64,000 nucleotides of DNA from Candidatus Binatia bacterium (GTDB lineage: Bacteria; Desulfobacterota; Binatia; HRBIN30): contig BPIR01000001.1 of assembly GCA_026004215.1 (NCBI GenBank), forward strand, positions 682,001 to 746,000. Direction: 5' to 3'. Positions within the stretch are counted from its first letter, which is position 1, and every line of letters begins with the position of its first letter. Shown in pieces: positions 1 to 9,384 of this stretch. Under the pieces are notes generated by a model. It did no database searches and was not told the origin of the DNA. It saw nothing but the letters and a program-made list of their open reading frames with translations. A program made the translations under genes and the position numbers.

Positions 1-1447
1 CCAGTTTTACGAGCACTTCCGCGAGCATCGAGCCGCCATCGAGGAAGTCGCGGCAGCGTATACGCGCTACAAGCGCGAGCGGCATCTTGTGGATTACGAC
101 GACTTACTAGTCCTCTTGCGCCATCTTCTGGAAACGCAGCCCGAAGTCCGCCACCTGCTGGCGGCGCAGTACCGTTACATCATGATTGACGAGTACCAGG
201 ACACCAACAAGCTGCAAGCCGATATTGTGTGGTGGCTCGGCCAGGAACATCGCAACGTCATGGCTGTGGGTGACGACGCCCAAAGCATTTATTCCTTTCG
301 CGGTGCCAACTACCGCAACATCCTGGAGTTCCCCGAGCGCTTTCCGGATGCGCGCGTCATTACAATCGAGGAAAATTATCGCAGCACTCAACCCATCCTG
401 AACCTCGCCAATGCGCTACTCGCTACGGCTCCGCAAGGCTACGGGAAGCAGTTGTTCAGCCACAAGCAAGACGGCGAACCGCCTTACTTGGTGCCGCTAC
501 CCACGGAGCGCGAACAGTCACAATTCGTTTGCCGCGAAATCCTTGCGTTGCGCGAAGAAGGGTACCGGCTTCAGGATATCGCCGTGTTGATGCGTTCCGG
601 CTTCCACTCGTTCGATCTAGAAATGGAGCTGGCCCAGCATCACATTCCATTCATTAAGCGCGGTGGGTATCGCCTGGCGGAAGCCGCTCACGTTAAAGAT
701 CTCCTCGCGCATTTGCGTTTGGTCGTCAACCCGTTCGACACTCTGTCCTGGCAACGCGTGTTGCAACTCCTCGACGGGATCGGCCCACGCACTGCGCTCG
801 TGATCGAAGACTGGATCCAGCGGCACCCCGAACCGGTCGGAGCACTGCAGTCGCTGCCCCGGCCGGAACTGCGCGCCCGCGTGGGGGGATTGGCGACCTT
901 GCTCGAGCGATTGTTCCGCCTCAACATGCCCGAGTCGCAAGTGGACGAAGTGCTCCGGTACTACGAGCCCATCTTGAAACGACGCTACCCAGAAGACCAT
1001 CCGCGCCGGCGACGGGACCTCGAGCATATCGTCAGCCTGGCAGCCGAACACCGCTCTCTCGGCGCGTTTCTTGCCCGTTTGGCCCTGGAACCGCCGACGG
1101 ACAGCGTGGAGGGCGTACTCGCTCTCGATCGCGAAGACGAGCTGCTCACATTGTCCACGATCCACTCCGCAAAAGGCCTCGAATGGCGAGCGGTGTTCAT
1201 CATTTGGGCGACCGAGGGGCGCTTTCCGTCTGCGTTTTGCGTTTCGGCAGACGAAATCGAGGAAGAGCGGCGACTCCTCTATGTCGCCGTCACACGAGCG
1301 AAAGAACGCTTGTACATTACCTACCCGGTGCAGGTGTTCGATCGCCAGCGCGGGCGGGTTTTGGGGAAACTCTCGCGCTTCCTCGAAAACATCTCTTCGG
1401 ACGTACTCGTGCCCGCCCGGGTTACACTTCTCGACACCCCTGGCTGA
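1..1447 (+). CDS. UvrD/Rep/PcrA-type ATP-dependent DNA helicase, C-terminal part (5' end outside window)
   Basis: Superfamily 1A 3'-5' DNA helicase, of the kind that unwinds DNA in repair or replication restart. The reading frame is already open at base 2, so the start and the Walker A motif lie upstream. Visible motifs in order are motif II (DEYQDT), motif III (GDDAQSIYSFRGA), motif IV (ENYRST), motif V (TIHSAKGLEW) and motif VI (LLYVAVTRAKERLYI). Together these fix the family. The protein stops soon after motif VI, so it lacks the long C-terminal tail of E. coli UvrD. Whether it is UvrD, Rep or PcrA cannot be told from this fragment, so no symbol is given. Nothing suggests that the gene is broken. 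Confidence 0.95.
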   Translation, partial: QFYEHFREHRAAIEEVAAAYTRYKRERHLVDYDDLLVLLRHLLETQPEVRHLLAAQYRYIMIDEYQDTNKLQADIVWWLGQEHRNVMAVGDDAQSIYSFRGANYRNILEFPERFPDARVITIEENYRSTQPILNLANALLATAPQGYGKQLFSHKQDGEPPYLVPLPTEREQSQFVCREILALREEGYRLQDIAVLMRSGFHSFDLEMELAQHHIPFIKRGGYRLAEAAHVKDLLAHLRLVVNPFDTLSWQRVLQLLDGIGPRTALVIEDWIQRHPEPVGALQSLPRPELRARVGGLATLLERLFRLNMPESQVDEVLRYYEPILKRRYPEDHPRRRRDLEHIVSLAAEHRSLGAFLARLALEPPTDSVEGVLALDREDELLTLSTIHSAKGLEWRAVFIIWATEGRFPSAFCVSADEIEEERRLLYVAVTRAKERLYITYPVQVFDRQRGRVLGKLSRFLENISSDVLVPARVTLLDTPG

Positions 1448-1765
1448 GCCCGCACGACCGGAGGATTTCGCCCGGGTGCAGCGGGGGACACTCCCAGAGG
1501 CCGCGATCCAATGAGGCATGAACGGGAACGCGGACGAAAGTCTGGGCCTTCGGAGCCACTCGGCCGGGCGACGGCATCGTTGCGCGCGGCAGACTTCCAG
1601 TAAGCGTTCGAGCGGGCGCCAGCTCCCGACCGCACCTGCTCTCCTCCCTACATGTCGCTTCCGGAGGCGAGCGAACCAGCGGCCCAAAGTGCTTCCCCGC
1701 GCACATGCCACTTGGCTATGCTGCTAATTTCGTGCAAAAGGCCTTGGCATTGCGCTCCGCCAGCG
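1448..1765. other. Intergenic stretch, no gene recognised
   Basis: About 320 bases after the helicase. Open frames here are overlapping, GC-driven and without family motifs. I see no tRNA-like arms, no clear hairpin terminator and no convincing promoter. Confidence 0.5.
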
Positions 1766-1999
1766 ATGAATGTCATGGATGCTCGCACCCAGATCCGCAA
1801 GGAAGCCGAACCGAAGGACACAGGTAAAGCCGAGCCACGTCGTGAAACCGATGGGGGAAGAGTAGCGAGGTGGACAGAGCAAATGTTTCGAGTCGCTCCT
1901 ACTTCAGAACAATACCAGAAATGGGTCGACCGTTTGATTGCCTTGGGTTTGATCGTGACCTTGGCGCTCGCGGCCTACATCTTCTTGTGGACCGGCTAA
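1766..1999 (+). CDS. Small single-span membrane protein, unknown function
   Basis: A 77-residue open frame starting at ATG 1766. The first half is charged and Arg/Lys/Glu-rich. The last ~20 residues form one clear hydrophobic segment (LIALGLIVTLALAAYIFLW) ending almost at the stop codon, as in a tail-anchored protein. No Shine-Dalgarno sequence is obvious and no family is recognised. Its stop codon abuts the stop of the convergent gene on the other strand (1999/2000). The clean C-terminal membrane segment is the main reason to think it is real; upstream in-frame starts are possible. Confidence 0.4.
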   Translation: MNVMDARTQIRKEAEPKDTGKAEPRRETDGGRVARWTEQMFRVAPTSEQYQKWVDRLIALGLIVTLALAAYIFLWTG

Positions 2000-3436
2000 T
2001 TACTCCCCGCCCATACGGCGAGCCACCAGCAAGATCGAAAGCCCCCAACGAGCCTGCGATTTTCCCTGTGCTTCGAGCCAGGGAACTATCCATTCGTTGA
2101 TGCGCGCCTGCAAGTGGGGAAATTCCTTCCGCCGCAGGAAACGACTATTGATCCACCATCCAATGGCCCCGACGCGGTTCAACCACGCGACTTTCTCTAC
2201 GTGCAGGCCCGCTACCTGCACTTTCTCGACGATTTCCTCTTCTGTGTAGCGGCGCCGGTGTCCCAGGGCGCGATCGAGCTCCCCGTACAATACCGGCATA
2301 CCGGGCACCACCAACACCAAGGTTCCACCGGGACGAAGTGCCCGAGCGAGTTGCACGAGGGCGGCACGGTCGTCATCCACATGTTCGAGCACGTTGCAAC
2401 AGAGTACCGTGTCGAAGTGCCCCAGCCAACGCGCCGGCAACTCTTTAGTCGCGTCGTAGCGCTCGACCACCACCCGTGGGTCGTTGGCGAAGGTCCGTTG
2501 AAGGGCACGCACGCACTCCGGATCGGCATCGGTCACGACAATGGCACGTGCGTGCCGAAGGTGGCGCGTCAGGCTACCGAGACCGGCTCCAACCTCCAAC
2601 ACCACATGACCAACGTGGGCACTGAACTGGCGGTACAGCCAGGCTTGATAGCGGCGCAGGGCAAGCAGTCGTTCCAGAACGGCCAGATCCTTTCGTGGCC
2701 GCCGCACGTCGGCCACCAAGCCGTACTTGAGGATCGTCCACAGCGCAGCCACACCATCTTTCCAGCCAATTTTTTTTCCTTCCAAGTAACTCCGGCCCGA
2801 GTACGAGATCGACACCTCGAAAATGCGCGCTCCCGCCCGGGCCACTTTTGCGGTGATCTCTGGCTCGATACCGAACCGGTTCGAGCGCAACCGCAAGCCG
2901 CGCACGATCTCGGTCCGAAACGCCTTGTAGCAAGTCTCCATGTCGGTGAGGTTCAAGTTCGTGAACATGTTGGAGAGGAACGTGAGGAAGTGGTTCCCTA
3001 CCGCGTGCCAAAACAGGAGCACGCGCCGCGGCGTGCCCGTAAAGCGCGACCCGTACACTACGTCGGCGCGGCCGTCGAGGATTGGGCCGAGAAGCGTCGG
3101 GTACTCCTGGGGATCGTACTCCAAGTCCGCGTCTTGAATCACGATCACCTCACCCCGTGCTCGAGCAATGCCGTCACGCACGGCCGCTCCTTTTCCTTTG
3201 TTGCAGGCGCGAACGAACAGCGAGATTTCGTTGCGCTGCCCTTCGGGCCCCTCGACCAATAGCGGCTTGCCCCCAGGCTCGAGACCAAAATGACGCAGCT
3301 CGTCCACCGTCCCGTCGGTGGAGGCGTCGTCAAAAACCAGGATCTCCTTGTCGAACGGAGCCACACACACGCGCCGCAGAAGCTCAGCTATAGTGCCGCG
3401 CTCGTTATACACGGGCACAATTACGGTTAGCTTCAT
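2000..3436 (-). CDS. Fusion of family 2 glycosyltransferase (DPM1-like) and SAM-dependent methyltransferase
   Basis: A 478-residue two-domain enzyme. Residues ~1-240 are a GT-A glycosyltransferase of the dolichyl-phosphate mannose synthase type: VPVYNERGTI at the N-terminus, FDDASTDGT, the metal-binding QDADLEYDP and GSRFTG. Such enzymes usually move a sugar from a nucleotide sugar to a lipid phosphate. Residues ~265-478 are a class I methyltransferase with VLEVGAGLGSLT (SAM loop), the acidic DADPE after strand 2 and CCNVLEHVDDD. The start is set at the ATG directly before KLTVIVPVY; the frame is open further upstream but shows no homology. There are no strong membrane segments, so it is probably cytoplasmic or peripheral. 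It stands alone, divergent from a lipoprotein gene. The acceptor and the methylated substrate are unknown. Confidence 0.85.
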   Translation of the reverse strand: MKLTVIVPVYNERGTIAELLRRVCVAPFDKEILVFDDASTDGTVDELRHFGLEPGGKPLLVEGPEGQRNEISLFVRACNKGKGAAVRDGIARARGEVIVIQDADLEYDPQEYPTLLGPILDGRADVVYGSRFTGTPRRVLLFWHAVGNHFLTFLSNMFTNLNLTDMETCYKAFRTEIVRGLRLRSNRFGIEPEITAKVARAGARIFEVSISYSGRSYLEGKKIGWKDGVAALWTILKYGLVADVRRPRKDLAVLERLLALRRYQAWLYRQFSAHVGHVVLEVGAGLGSLTRHLRHARAIVVTDADPECVRALQRTFANDPRVVVERYDATKELPARWLGHFDTVLCCNVLEHVDDDRAALVQLARALRPGGTLVLVVPGMPVLYGELDRALGHRRRYTEEEIVEKVQVAGLHVEKVAWLNRVGAIGWWINSRFLRRKEFPHLQARINEWIVPWLEAQGKSQARWGLSILLVARRMGGE

Positions 3437-3587
3437 GGCGCCGAGCCGCGTAGCGGGCGGCTCCTCGGCGAGCAACCGAGTCCCGGTAAAACCGGACGTA
3501 CAAGGGGAACCCGGCACGTCGAGGCTGGCAGAGGCGGCCGCAACTCGGGTTGCGCAACACCTCTCTCGTCGGTAACCACGCGCCATC

Positions 3588-4211
3588 GTGCGAAGCTTGG
3601 GCGTTGGTCTCGTAGGATGCATCGCTTCCTTGGGAAGTGCCCTGTACAGCGCCTGTGGCTCCTCGCAGCCTCCGGCACTGTCTGGAATCACGGTGGTGGC
3701 TGTGAGCGCGAACGGCGAAGCCAACCCCGTCGTTGCGGCGCGCACCGCCCTCGGTGCGCCCATTCCGGTAATTGGGGTGCGACCGGGACATCCCCCTCGG
3801 GCGGGCACGCTCCTTTGGAATCAGCCCAGAACCGGTCACATTCACATCACCTTGGCGCGCGGACGCCAAAGCTTCACCTTCCACACGACCGCTTGGGAGG
3901 AATCTCCCCACTACGTGATTGCGCTATTTCTCGACGGCGAGCCCTACCCGCGGCTGGTGCTCGAAACCGGTGCGCCTGGCGCGACAGAGCTGCCCTTGGT
4001 CCGCCCCCTCGGTTTGGACGGAGATCTCCTTCCGGCTCGACCGCAAACACGCACGACCCGAACCGAAAGCTTCGAGGTTTCGGTCGAAGAGGCAGAATTT
4101 CCCGATCCGGAGCTGCGCTTGGACCTGGTCGGTCCCTGGGCACTGCGCCCGGATAACATTGCCGATCTTTATGGCACCGTGGTTCTGACGGTTCGAGAAC
4201 TCCCAGGCTAG
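3588..4211 (+). CDS. Putative exported lipoprotein, unknown function
   Basis: A 207-residue protein with a GTG start. The N-terminus (MRSLGVGLVGCIASLG) is hydrophobic with one early Arg, and a Cys follows at about residue 23 (LYSACGSS). That fits a weak lipobox or an ordinary signal peptide. The mature part is beta-rich in appearance, with no recognised domain or catalytic motif. It is followed by ~160 bases and then mdh, so it is probably not co-transcribed with it. The divergent neighbour is the glycosyltransferase-methyltransferase fusion, 151 bases away. Function is unknown; export is inferred from the N-terminus only. Confidence 0.6.
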   Translation: MRSLGVGLVGCIASLGSALYSACGSSQPPALSGITVVAVSANGEANPVVAARTALGAPIPVIGVRPGHPPRAGTLLWNQPRTGHIHITLARGRQSFTFHTTAWEESPHYVIALFLDGEPYPRLVLETGAPGATELPLVRPLGLDGDLLPARPQTRTTRTESFEVSVEEAEFPDPELRLDLVGPWALRPDNIADLYGTVVLTVRELPG

Positions 4212-4257
4212 GGCGCTGTTTCGTGCCTGCGCCAGGGTGACCTGGCCTTCGCTACCC

Positions 4258-4287
4258 TTGCCCGCCGAGATTTCTTCTCGCTATAAG
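4258..4287 (+). promoter_or_regulatory. Possible sigma-70-type promoter for mdh-sucC
   Basis: TTGCCC at 4258-4263 and TATAAG at 4282-4287 are separated by 18 bases and lie ~85 bases before the mdh start. The match is fair for a GC-rich genome but was found by eye. A seven-base-pair hairpin follows in the predicted leader. Confidence 0.3.
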
Positions 4288-4306
4288 CCGCGGGCTCTAC
4301 CGCGGC
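4287..4306 (+). other. Leader hairpin upstream of mdh
   Basis: Perfect 7-bp inverted repeat, GCCGCGG (4287-4293) and CCGCGGC (4300-4306), with a 6-base loop. There is no T-run after it, so it is unlikely to be a terminator. It could affect the mdh leader, but no known regulatory RNA class is recognised. Confidence 0.3.
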
Positions 4307-4370
4307 GGCCGGTTCAAAAGCCGTCCGCGGAGCAAAGCCCCGCTGCAAACAAGGAGGGTTCGAGAAGATC

Positions 4371-5312
4371 ATGGCACGCAAAAAAATCGCGTTGATTGGG
4401 TCGGGAATGATCGGGGGCACGTTGGCCCACCTGTGTGCGCTCAAACGACTCGGGGACATTGTGCTTTTCGACGTCGTCGAAGGCCTACCGCAGGGGAAAG
4501 CTCTCGATTTGCTGGAAGCGGGGCCAATCGAAGGGTTCGATTGTCAAATCGTCGGCACGAACAAATACGACGACATCGAAAACGCCGATGTGTGCATCGT
4601 CACCGCCGGCCTGCCGCGAAAACCCGGCATGAGCCGCGACGACTTGCTGCAGGTCAACACGAAGATCATGGTCGAGGTTGCCAGCAATATCCGCGATCGC
4701 GCCCCGAATGCTTTTGTCATCGTGATCACCAATCCGCTGGACGCCATGGTCACGTGCATGCACCGCATCACCGGCTTTCCGAAGCAACGCGTGGTCGGGC
4801 AAGCGGGCGTGCTGGACTCGGCGCGGTACCGTGCGTTTGTGGCGATGGAGCTCGGGGTCTCCGTGGATAGCGTGCAGGCGATCGTTCTGGGCGGACACGG
4901 TGACGACATGGTTCCCGTCCGCAGTTACTGCCACGTAGGCGGCATCCCGGTAGAACGGTTGATCGCTCCCGAGCGGCTCGACGCCATCGAAGCTCGGGTT
5001 CGTCAGGCCGGCGGAGAGATTGTCAATTTGATGAAGATCTCCGCCTACTACTCGCCGGCCCATGCTGCCATCCGCATGGCGGAAGCATACCTTTTCGACC
5101 GAAAGGAAATCCTCCCCTGCGCAGCACTGCTGGAAGGAGAATACGGCGTGCGCGGGCTCTTTGTGGGCGTGCCGGTAGTAATTGGTGCCGGCGGTGTCGA
5201 GCGGGTCATCGAACTCGATCTCTCCCCGGCGGAGAAAAAGGCGTTCGACGCATCGGCAGCGCACGTTCGGGAGCTGGTGCAAGCGATGGAGAAATTCCTT
5301 CCGGCCGCTTGA
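4371..5312 (+). CDS. mdh: Malate dehydrogenase (LDH-like type)
   Basis: NAD-dependent oxidation of malate to oxaloacetate in the TCA cycle, cytoplasmic. The protein has 313 residues, the usual length for the LDH-like, tetrameric MDH family. It starts with the Rossmann dinucleotide motif GSGMIGG. It carries the substrate-binding loop [13 protein letters not shown], whose Arg marks malate rather than lactate specificity. TNPLDAMV follows, with the catalytic His in GGHGDDMVP. The ATG is preceded by a good Shine-Dalgarno (AGGAGGG, 4350s). The next gene, sucC, starts 21 bases after the stop, so the two TCA-cycle genes very likely form one transcript. Confidence 0.96.
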   Translation: MARKKIALIGSGMIGGTLAHLCALKRLGDIVLFDVVEGLPQGKALDLLEAGPIEGFDCQIVGTNKYDDIENADVCIVTAGLPRKPGMSRDDLLQVNTKIMVEVASNIRDRAPNAFVIVITNPLDAMVTCMHRITGFPKQRVVGQAGVLDSARYRAFVAMELGVSVDSVQAIVLGGHGDDMVPVRSYCHVGGIPVERLIAPERLDAIEARVRQAGGEIVNLMKISAYYSPAHAAIRMAEAYLFDRKEILPCAALLEGEYGVRGLFVGVPVVIGAGGVERVIELDLSPAEKKAFDASAAHVRELVQAMEKFLPAA

Positions 5313-5333
5313 CGGAGAACGAGAGGCGTTGCT

Positions 5334-6500
5334 GTGAACATCCACGAGTACCAAGCCAAGCAAGTGCTGCGTCAGTTCGGCGTTCCGGTGCCCGAAGGGC
5401 GCGTGGCCACCAACCCTCAGGAAGCTATCGCCGGCGCGACAGAAATCGGCTTTCCCGTTGTCGCCAAAGCGCAAATTCACGCCGGTGGTCGCGGAAAAGC
5501 CGGCGGAGTACAAGTTTGCCGCACCCCTGAGGAACTCGAACAGTTCGCGTTGCGAGTGCTGGGCCAACCATTGGTGACGCATCAAACAGGACCTGCTGGG
5601 CGGATCGTGCGCAAAATCCTCATCGAGCCCGCCTGTGGCATTGCGCGCGAGTTTTATCTGGGACTCACGCTGGATCGCGGCCGCGGCTGGGTGACCCTGA
5701 TGGCGAGCTCGGAAGGCGGGGTGGAAATCGAAGAGGTTGCGGCCCGGGCGCCCGAGAAGATCTTGCGCGAGGGCATCGATCCAGCGGTCGGCGTGCAACC
5801 GTTCCAAGCACGGAAGGTCGGCTTTGGCCTCGGACTCCCCAAAGCAAAGGTAAACGACTTCGTTGCATTGGTGGCGGCTTTGTATCGAGCCTACATGCAC
5901 ACCGATGCTTCGCTCATCGAAGTGAACCCGCTCGTGCTCGCGGAAGACGGCCGCCTCGTCGTTCTCGACGCCAAAATGAGTTTCGACGACAACAGCTTGT
6001 TCCGCCATCCCGAGATCCGCGAATTCCGGGACGTTTTCGAAGAGGACCCGCGCGAAGTCGAAGCCTCGAAGTACGACCTCAATTACATCTCCCTCGATGG
6101 CAACATCGGTTGCATGGTGAATGGTGCGGGCCTGGCCATGGCAACCATGGATATCATCAAGCTGTACGGTGGCTGTCCGGCAAACTTTCTCGACGTGGGT
6201 GGCGGAGCCACCAAGGAGAAGGTGACGGCGGCCTTCAAGATTTTATTGTCGGATCCCAACGTGAAAGCCGTGCTCGTAAATATCTTCGGCGGCATCATGA
6301 AATGCGACGTCATTGCCGAAGGCGTCGTCGCGGCAGCGCGCGAGGTACAACTGCGGGTTCCCCTAGTCGTGCGCTTGGAGGGTACGAACGTCGAGCTCGG
6401 GAAGAAGATTCTCGCGGAGTCGGGCCTCGACATCATTCCAGCCAGCGACATGGCCGATGCCGGACGCAAAGTGGTCGAGGCGGCAAAGCGTGCATCTTGA
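5334..6500 (+). CDS. sucC: Succinate-CoA ligase (ADP-forming), beta subunit
   Basis: The beta subunit of succinyl-CoA synthetase, which makes ATP from succinyl-CoA in the TCA cycle. Its 388 residues equal the E. coli length. The N-terminus ([15 protein letters not shown]) is diagnostic, and an ATP-grasp domain follows with [13 protein letters not shown]. The C-terminal CoA-ligase domain shows [16 protein letters not shown]. The start is GTG with a purine-rich GGAGA upstream. The alpha subunit gene sucD normally lies directly downstream, but here the next gene is an unrelated lipoprotein on the opposite strand. SucD must therefore be elsewhere in the genome if the enzyme is complete. Confidence 0.96.
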   Translation: MNIHEYQAKQVLRQFGVPVPEGRVATNPQEAIAGATEIGFPVVAKAQIHAGGRGKAGGVQVCRTPEELEQFALRVLGQPLVTHQTGPAGRIVRKILIEPACGIAREFYLGLTLDRGRGWVTLMASSEGGVEIEEVAARAPEKILREGIDPAVGVQPFQARKVGFGLGLPKAKVNDFVALVAALYRAYMHTDASLIEVNPLVLAEDGRLVVLDAKMSFDDNSLFRHPEIREFRDVFEEDPREVEASKYDLNYISLDGNIGCMVNGAGLAMATMDIIKLYGGCPANFLDVGGGATKEKVTAAFKILLSDPNVKAVLVNIFGGIMKCDVIAEGVVAAAREVQLRVPLVVRLEGTNVELGKKILAESGLDIIPASDMADAGRKVVEAAKRAS

Positions 6501-6572
6501 CCGAAACCGCAAGCGCCACAGGCGTACTTCCAGAAAGGCACGCAAAACACGCAACTTGCTGCCAGACCAGCT

Positions 6573-7319
6573 TCAGAGATCTTCCCGGATCACCACAGTA
6601 CCCGTGCCCAAGGCACTTTCCGCCAACCGCCCATCCAGCCAGAGCTGAAGTTTCAAGCGCCGGGCGTCAATGGCACGGATCACTGCTGCTATCGTATCTT
6701 GGGGATCCGGAAAGAAGATCACCGCCGGGGTTGTGGAGCTGGTTTCATCGCTCGACGCACGCCCGAGAGCCCGCGTGATTTCGGTGTCACCGATGGTGCC
6801 GGAAAATGCAACGCCAAAGGTGCTCTGCCCGTCAAACGGCGAGCAATCACTCCGGTCCGGCGGGGGCGCACAAACATCCACGCGGGCTTCGGGTCGGAGT
6901 GTGGTTTCCACGGCGGGAGCGGGAGCACCCACCGTTACCAAAGCACCGACCTGATCGACCAACACTGCAGCGGGTCCGACCGCACCGGTGAGCCGGTAGC
7001 GCACGAGCGCAGGCGCAGGGTCCAGCAGCCGCAAGGTCAGCCCGAACGGACTCGCACCATTTTCCACAAATATTTGAAACGGCGCCGTCGCCACGATTTC
7101 TTGCCCGGCAAGAGACCGGAACACCTTGGCTGCCGCATGCACTTGCACCACCTCGAAGCGAATCGGACCACCGAACTGGGGAACAATCTCGAATTGAATT
7201 TCCGGTAAGTTGGGCGGGTTCGACCCGGACTCTCCACAACCACTCCAGAATCCCACGCAAAGCATGGCCCAACCTGCGATGGCTATCCTCCGAACTCGCC
7301 GCGAAGCCGGTCGCCTCAT
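6573..7319 (-). CDS. Putative lipoprotein, unknown function
   Basis: A 248-residue protein started at the ATG giving [17 protein letters not shown]: a positively charged n-region, a hydrophobic core and the lipobox WSGC. A Ser/Gly/Pro-rich linker follows, as in a lipoprotein. The mature part is beta-rich and recognises no family. It contains a Cys pair in [13 protein letters not shown] that could form a disulfide. It converges with sucC (72-base gap) and is divergent from the small metallopeptidase gene. Function is unknown. Confidence 0.7.
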   Translation of the reverse strand: MRRPASRRVRRIAIAGWAMLCVGFWSGCGESGSNPPNLPEIQFEIVPQFGGPIRFEVVQVHAAAKVFRSLAGQEIVATAPFQIFVENGASPFGLTLRLLDPAPALVRYRLTGAVGPAAVLVDQVGALVTVGAPAPAVETTLRPEARVDVCAPPPDRSDCSPFDGQSTFGVAFSGTIGDTEITRALGRASSDETSSTTPAVIFFPDPQDTIAAVIRAIDARRLKLQLWLDGRLAESALGTGTVVIREDL

Positions 7320-7525
7320 AGGGCGGCGTGTTCGCAGCGCGCAGCCCATGGTTCAAGGGAGCTCATTGATCACGAGAGCAGACAACGCGGACTCCATCCT
7401 AGGATGCACTCTCGTCAACGTCCCCCGATATCTTGGCGCGCCGTACCCGTCGCCGACCTCCAGGGGCCGTGCTACGCCTGAACACAGCCGAACGGTACAT
7501 TCCGCCGAGGATCGGTCAGTCAGCC

Positions 7526-7894
7526 ATGGATCGGGAACGCTTTCTCGCATTGGTACAAGAGGTTTGGGACGACATCCCCGAGCCCTTCGCTGCCAAGCTC
7601 GACAACGTGGTCTTGTTTGTCGAAGACGAGCCCACACCCGAGCTGTTGCGCTCGCTCGGGATGGATCCCCGTCGCGACACACTGTTCGGGCTCTACCAGG
7701 GAGTACCGCTCTCCCAACGCGGGGCAACCTTCGCCAACCAGTTACCGGATCGGATTACGATTTTCTACCGGCCTTTGGTCCGACACTACCACACAGAAAG
7801 CGCTCTGCGCCGCGAAATTGCCAAAACCATTGTTCACGAAGTCGCCCATCATTTTGGGATGACGGAAGCAGAGATCCGACGGTTGGGCTATTGA
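7526..7894 (+). CDS. Small zincin-like metallopeptidase (MpaA/Zincin_1-like, PF06262-type)
   Basis: A 122-residue protein with the metzincin-like zinc motif HEVAHHFG at residues 104-111, that is HExxH followed by a third likely ligand region near the C-terminus. Length, acidic N-terminal half and the HEVAHHFGMTE ending match the small bacterial zincin family of unknown substrate. The ATG at 7526 is chosen because family homology begins near it; an upstream in-frame GTG would add an Arg-rich tail. There is no signal peptide, so it is probably cytoplasmic. Peptidase activity is inferred from the motif only. Confidence 0.8.
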   Translation: MDRERFLALVQEVWDDIPEPFAAKLDNVVLFVEDEPTPELLRSLGMDPRRDTLFGLYQGVPLSQRGATFANQLPDRITIFYRPLVRHYHTESALRREIAKTIVHEVAHHFGMTEAEIRRLGY

Positions 7895-7950
7895 GCGGCC
7901 GCCTATTCTCCCGCCCGCCGCCCGGCTCGGATGCAAACGGTTCGACCCCG

Positions 7951-9384
7951 TCAACGCAAGCCGTACTTGTCGAGCTTGCGGTACAACCGCTGCCGTTCGA
8001 TGCCGAGCAGACGCGCCGCCTCGGATTTGTTCCCGCCGGTGTGGGCTAAGGCCGCCGCAATTGCCCGCCGCTCCAGTTCTTCCAGGGGCACAATCGCATG
8101 GTCCTCGCGGTGGACGATCCCGGCATCTGCACCCGCGGGTCCGCTCGCCCGCACCCTCTCAGGTAAGTCCTCCACCCCGATTTCCGGAGCCCGCGACAGG
8201 GCAAAGGCACGCTCGATGGTGTTTTGCAGCTCGCGAATGTTGCCTGGCCAATGGTAGGCGAGCAAGCGCTGCATCGCCTCCGGCGTCACCCTTTTCGGTT
8301 CCACTCCGTAATCACGGCTGAACCGTTGAATGAAGTGCTCGACCAGCAGAGGTACATCCTCCAAGCGCTCGCGGAGCGATGGAAGATGAATCGAAACGAC
8401 GTTCAAGCGGTAATAGAGATCGCTCCGAAACGTGCCTGCGCGCACTGCTTCTTCGATGTCACGATTGGTGGCCGCAATCAAACGAACGTCTACCTTTACA
8501 GGGCGCGTCGAGCCCAGGGGGGTCACCTCCCGCTCTTGGATGGCCCGCAGAAATTTGACCTGGAGCGGCAAGGGGATCTCGGTTACCTCGTCCAAAAACA
8601 GGGTTCCGCCATCCGCCGCTTGAAAGACCCCTTCGTGGTCATCGATCGCGCCCGTGAACGCACCACGCCGGTGGCCGAAGAGTTGGCTTTCGAGCAATGT
8701 TTCCGACAGCGCCCCGCAGTTGACGGCAACGAACGGCCGGTCGCGCCACGGGCCTCGCCGGTGAATCGTACGCGCCACCAGCTCCTTTCCCGTGCCCGGC
8801 TCGCCAGAAATCAAGACGTTGCTTTTGTTGCGGCTCACCGCGTCGATGATTCGGTAAATTTCCGCCATGGCTGGGCTGCGGCCAATGATCTCTCCGAACC
8901 CGGAACGGTCCCGTACCTCCCGGCGCAGCATGCGCACCTCCCGTTCGAGGTTGCGCACTTCGAGCAGACGCGACACTGCCAGCAGGAGCTCCTCGGGATG
9001 GCAGGGCTTGATCAGATAATCGCCGGCACCGAGTTTCAGTGCCTCCACGGCAGACTGAATCGTGCCGTGCCCGGTGAGCACGATGACGGCAGCATCGAGC
9101 GACCGCGCCTTCATCTCCCGCAGAAGCTGCAGCCCGTCCATCACCGGCATATTCAAGTCCGTAATGACCAAGTCGTACGAACCGGCCTCTAAGCGGCGCA
9201 ACGCCTCGAGCCCATTGGACGCGCTATCTACCCGATGGCCCCGCCGCTCGAGGATCTTCGCCAGCGTGCGGACCATGTTCGGCTCGTCCTCCACGAGTAA
9301 CGTGCGCACGCCGTCGCGCAGCTTCTCGCCGCCGGCCTCGTCCACTCTCGCACTCTCGCTCACAGTTTCGGCTCGACGGTTCAT
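7951..9384 (-). CDS. Sigma-54-dependent response regulator, NtrC/AtoC family
   Basis: A 477-residue transcription activator. The receiver domain (~26-140) has acidic pocket residues VEDE and the phospho-acceptor Asp76 in VITDLNMP. The AAA+ domain (~165-400) has Walker A GEPGTGKE (194-201), the sigma-54-contacting GAFTGA (241-246) and Walker B GTLFLDE. The C-terminal Fis-type helix-turn-helix ends in GGNKSEAARLLGIERQRLYRKL. Its ATG overlaps the stop codon of the sensor kinase gene (ATGA), so the pair is translationally coupled and almost certainly forms a cognate system. The target genes are unknown. Confidence 0.95.
   Translation of the reverse strand: MNRRAETVSESARVDEAGGEKLRDGVRTLLVEDEPNMVRTLAKILERRGHRVDSASNGLEALRRLEAGSYDLVITDLNMPVMDGLQLLREMKARSLDAAVIVLTGHGTIQSAVEALKLGAGDYLIKPCHPEELLLAVSRLLEVRNLEREVRMLRREVRDRSGFGEIIGRSPAMAEIYRIIDAVSRNKSNVLISGEPGTGKELVARTIHRRGPWRDRPFVAVNCGALSETLLESQLFGHRRGAFTGAIDDHEGVFQAADGGTLFLDEVTEIPLPLQVKFLRAIQEREVTPLGSTRPVKVDVRLIAATNRDIEEAVRAGTFRSDLYYRLNVVSIHLPSLRERLEDVPLLVEHFIQRFSRDYGVEPKRVTPEAMQRLLAYHWPGNIRELQNTIERAFALSRAPEIGVEDLPERVRASGPAGADAGIVHREDHAIVPLEELERRAIAAALAHTGGNKSEAARLLGIERQRLYRKLDKYGLR

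Noticed and set aside
617..1711. Minus-strand open frame across the helicase end and the gap after it
   Set aside because: Mostly opposite the helicase, Arg-rich, no recognisable domain.
4485..6008. Long open frame on the minus strand across mdh and sucC
   Set aside because: It lies wholly opposite two certain genes, has no family motif and no ribosome site. High GC content and biased codons leave such frames open.
7201..7240. GGGTTCGACCCGG resembling a tRNA T-arm
   Set aside because: It lies inside the start region of a lipoprotein gene and no other tRNA arms surround it.
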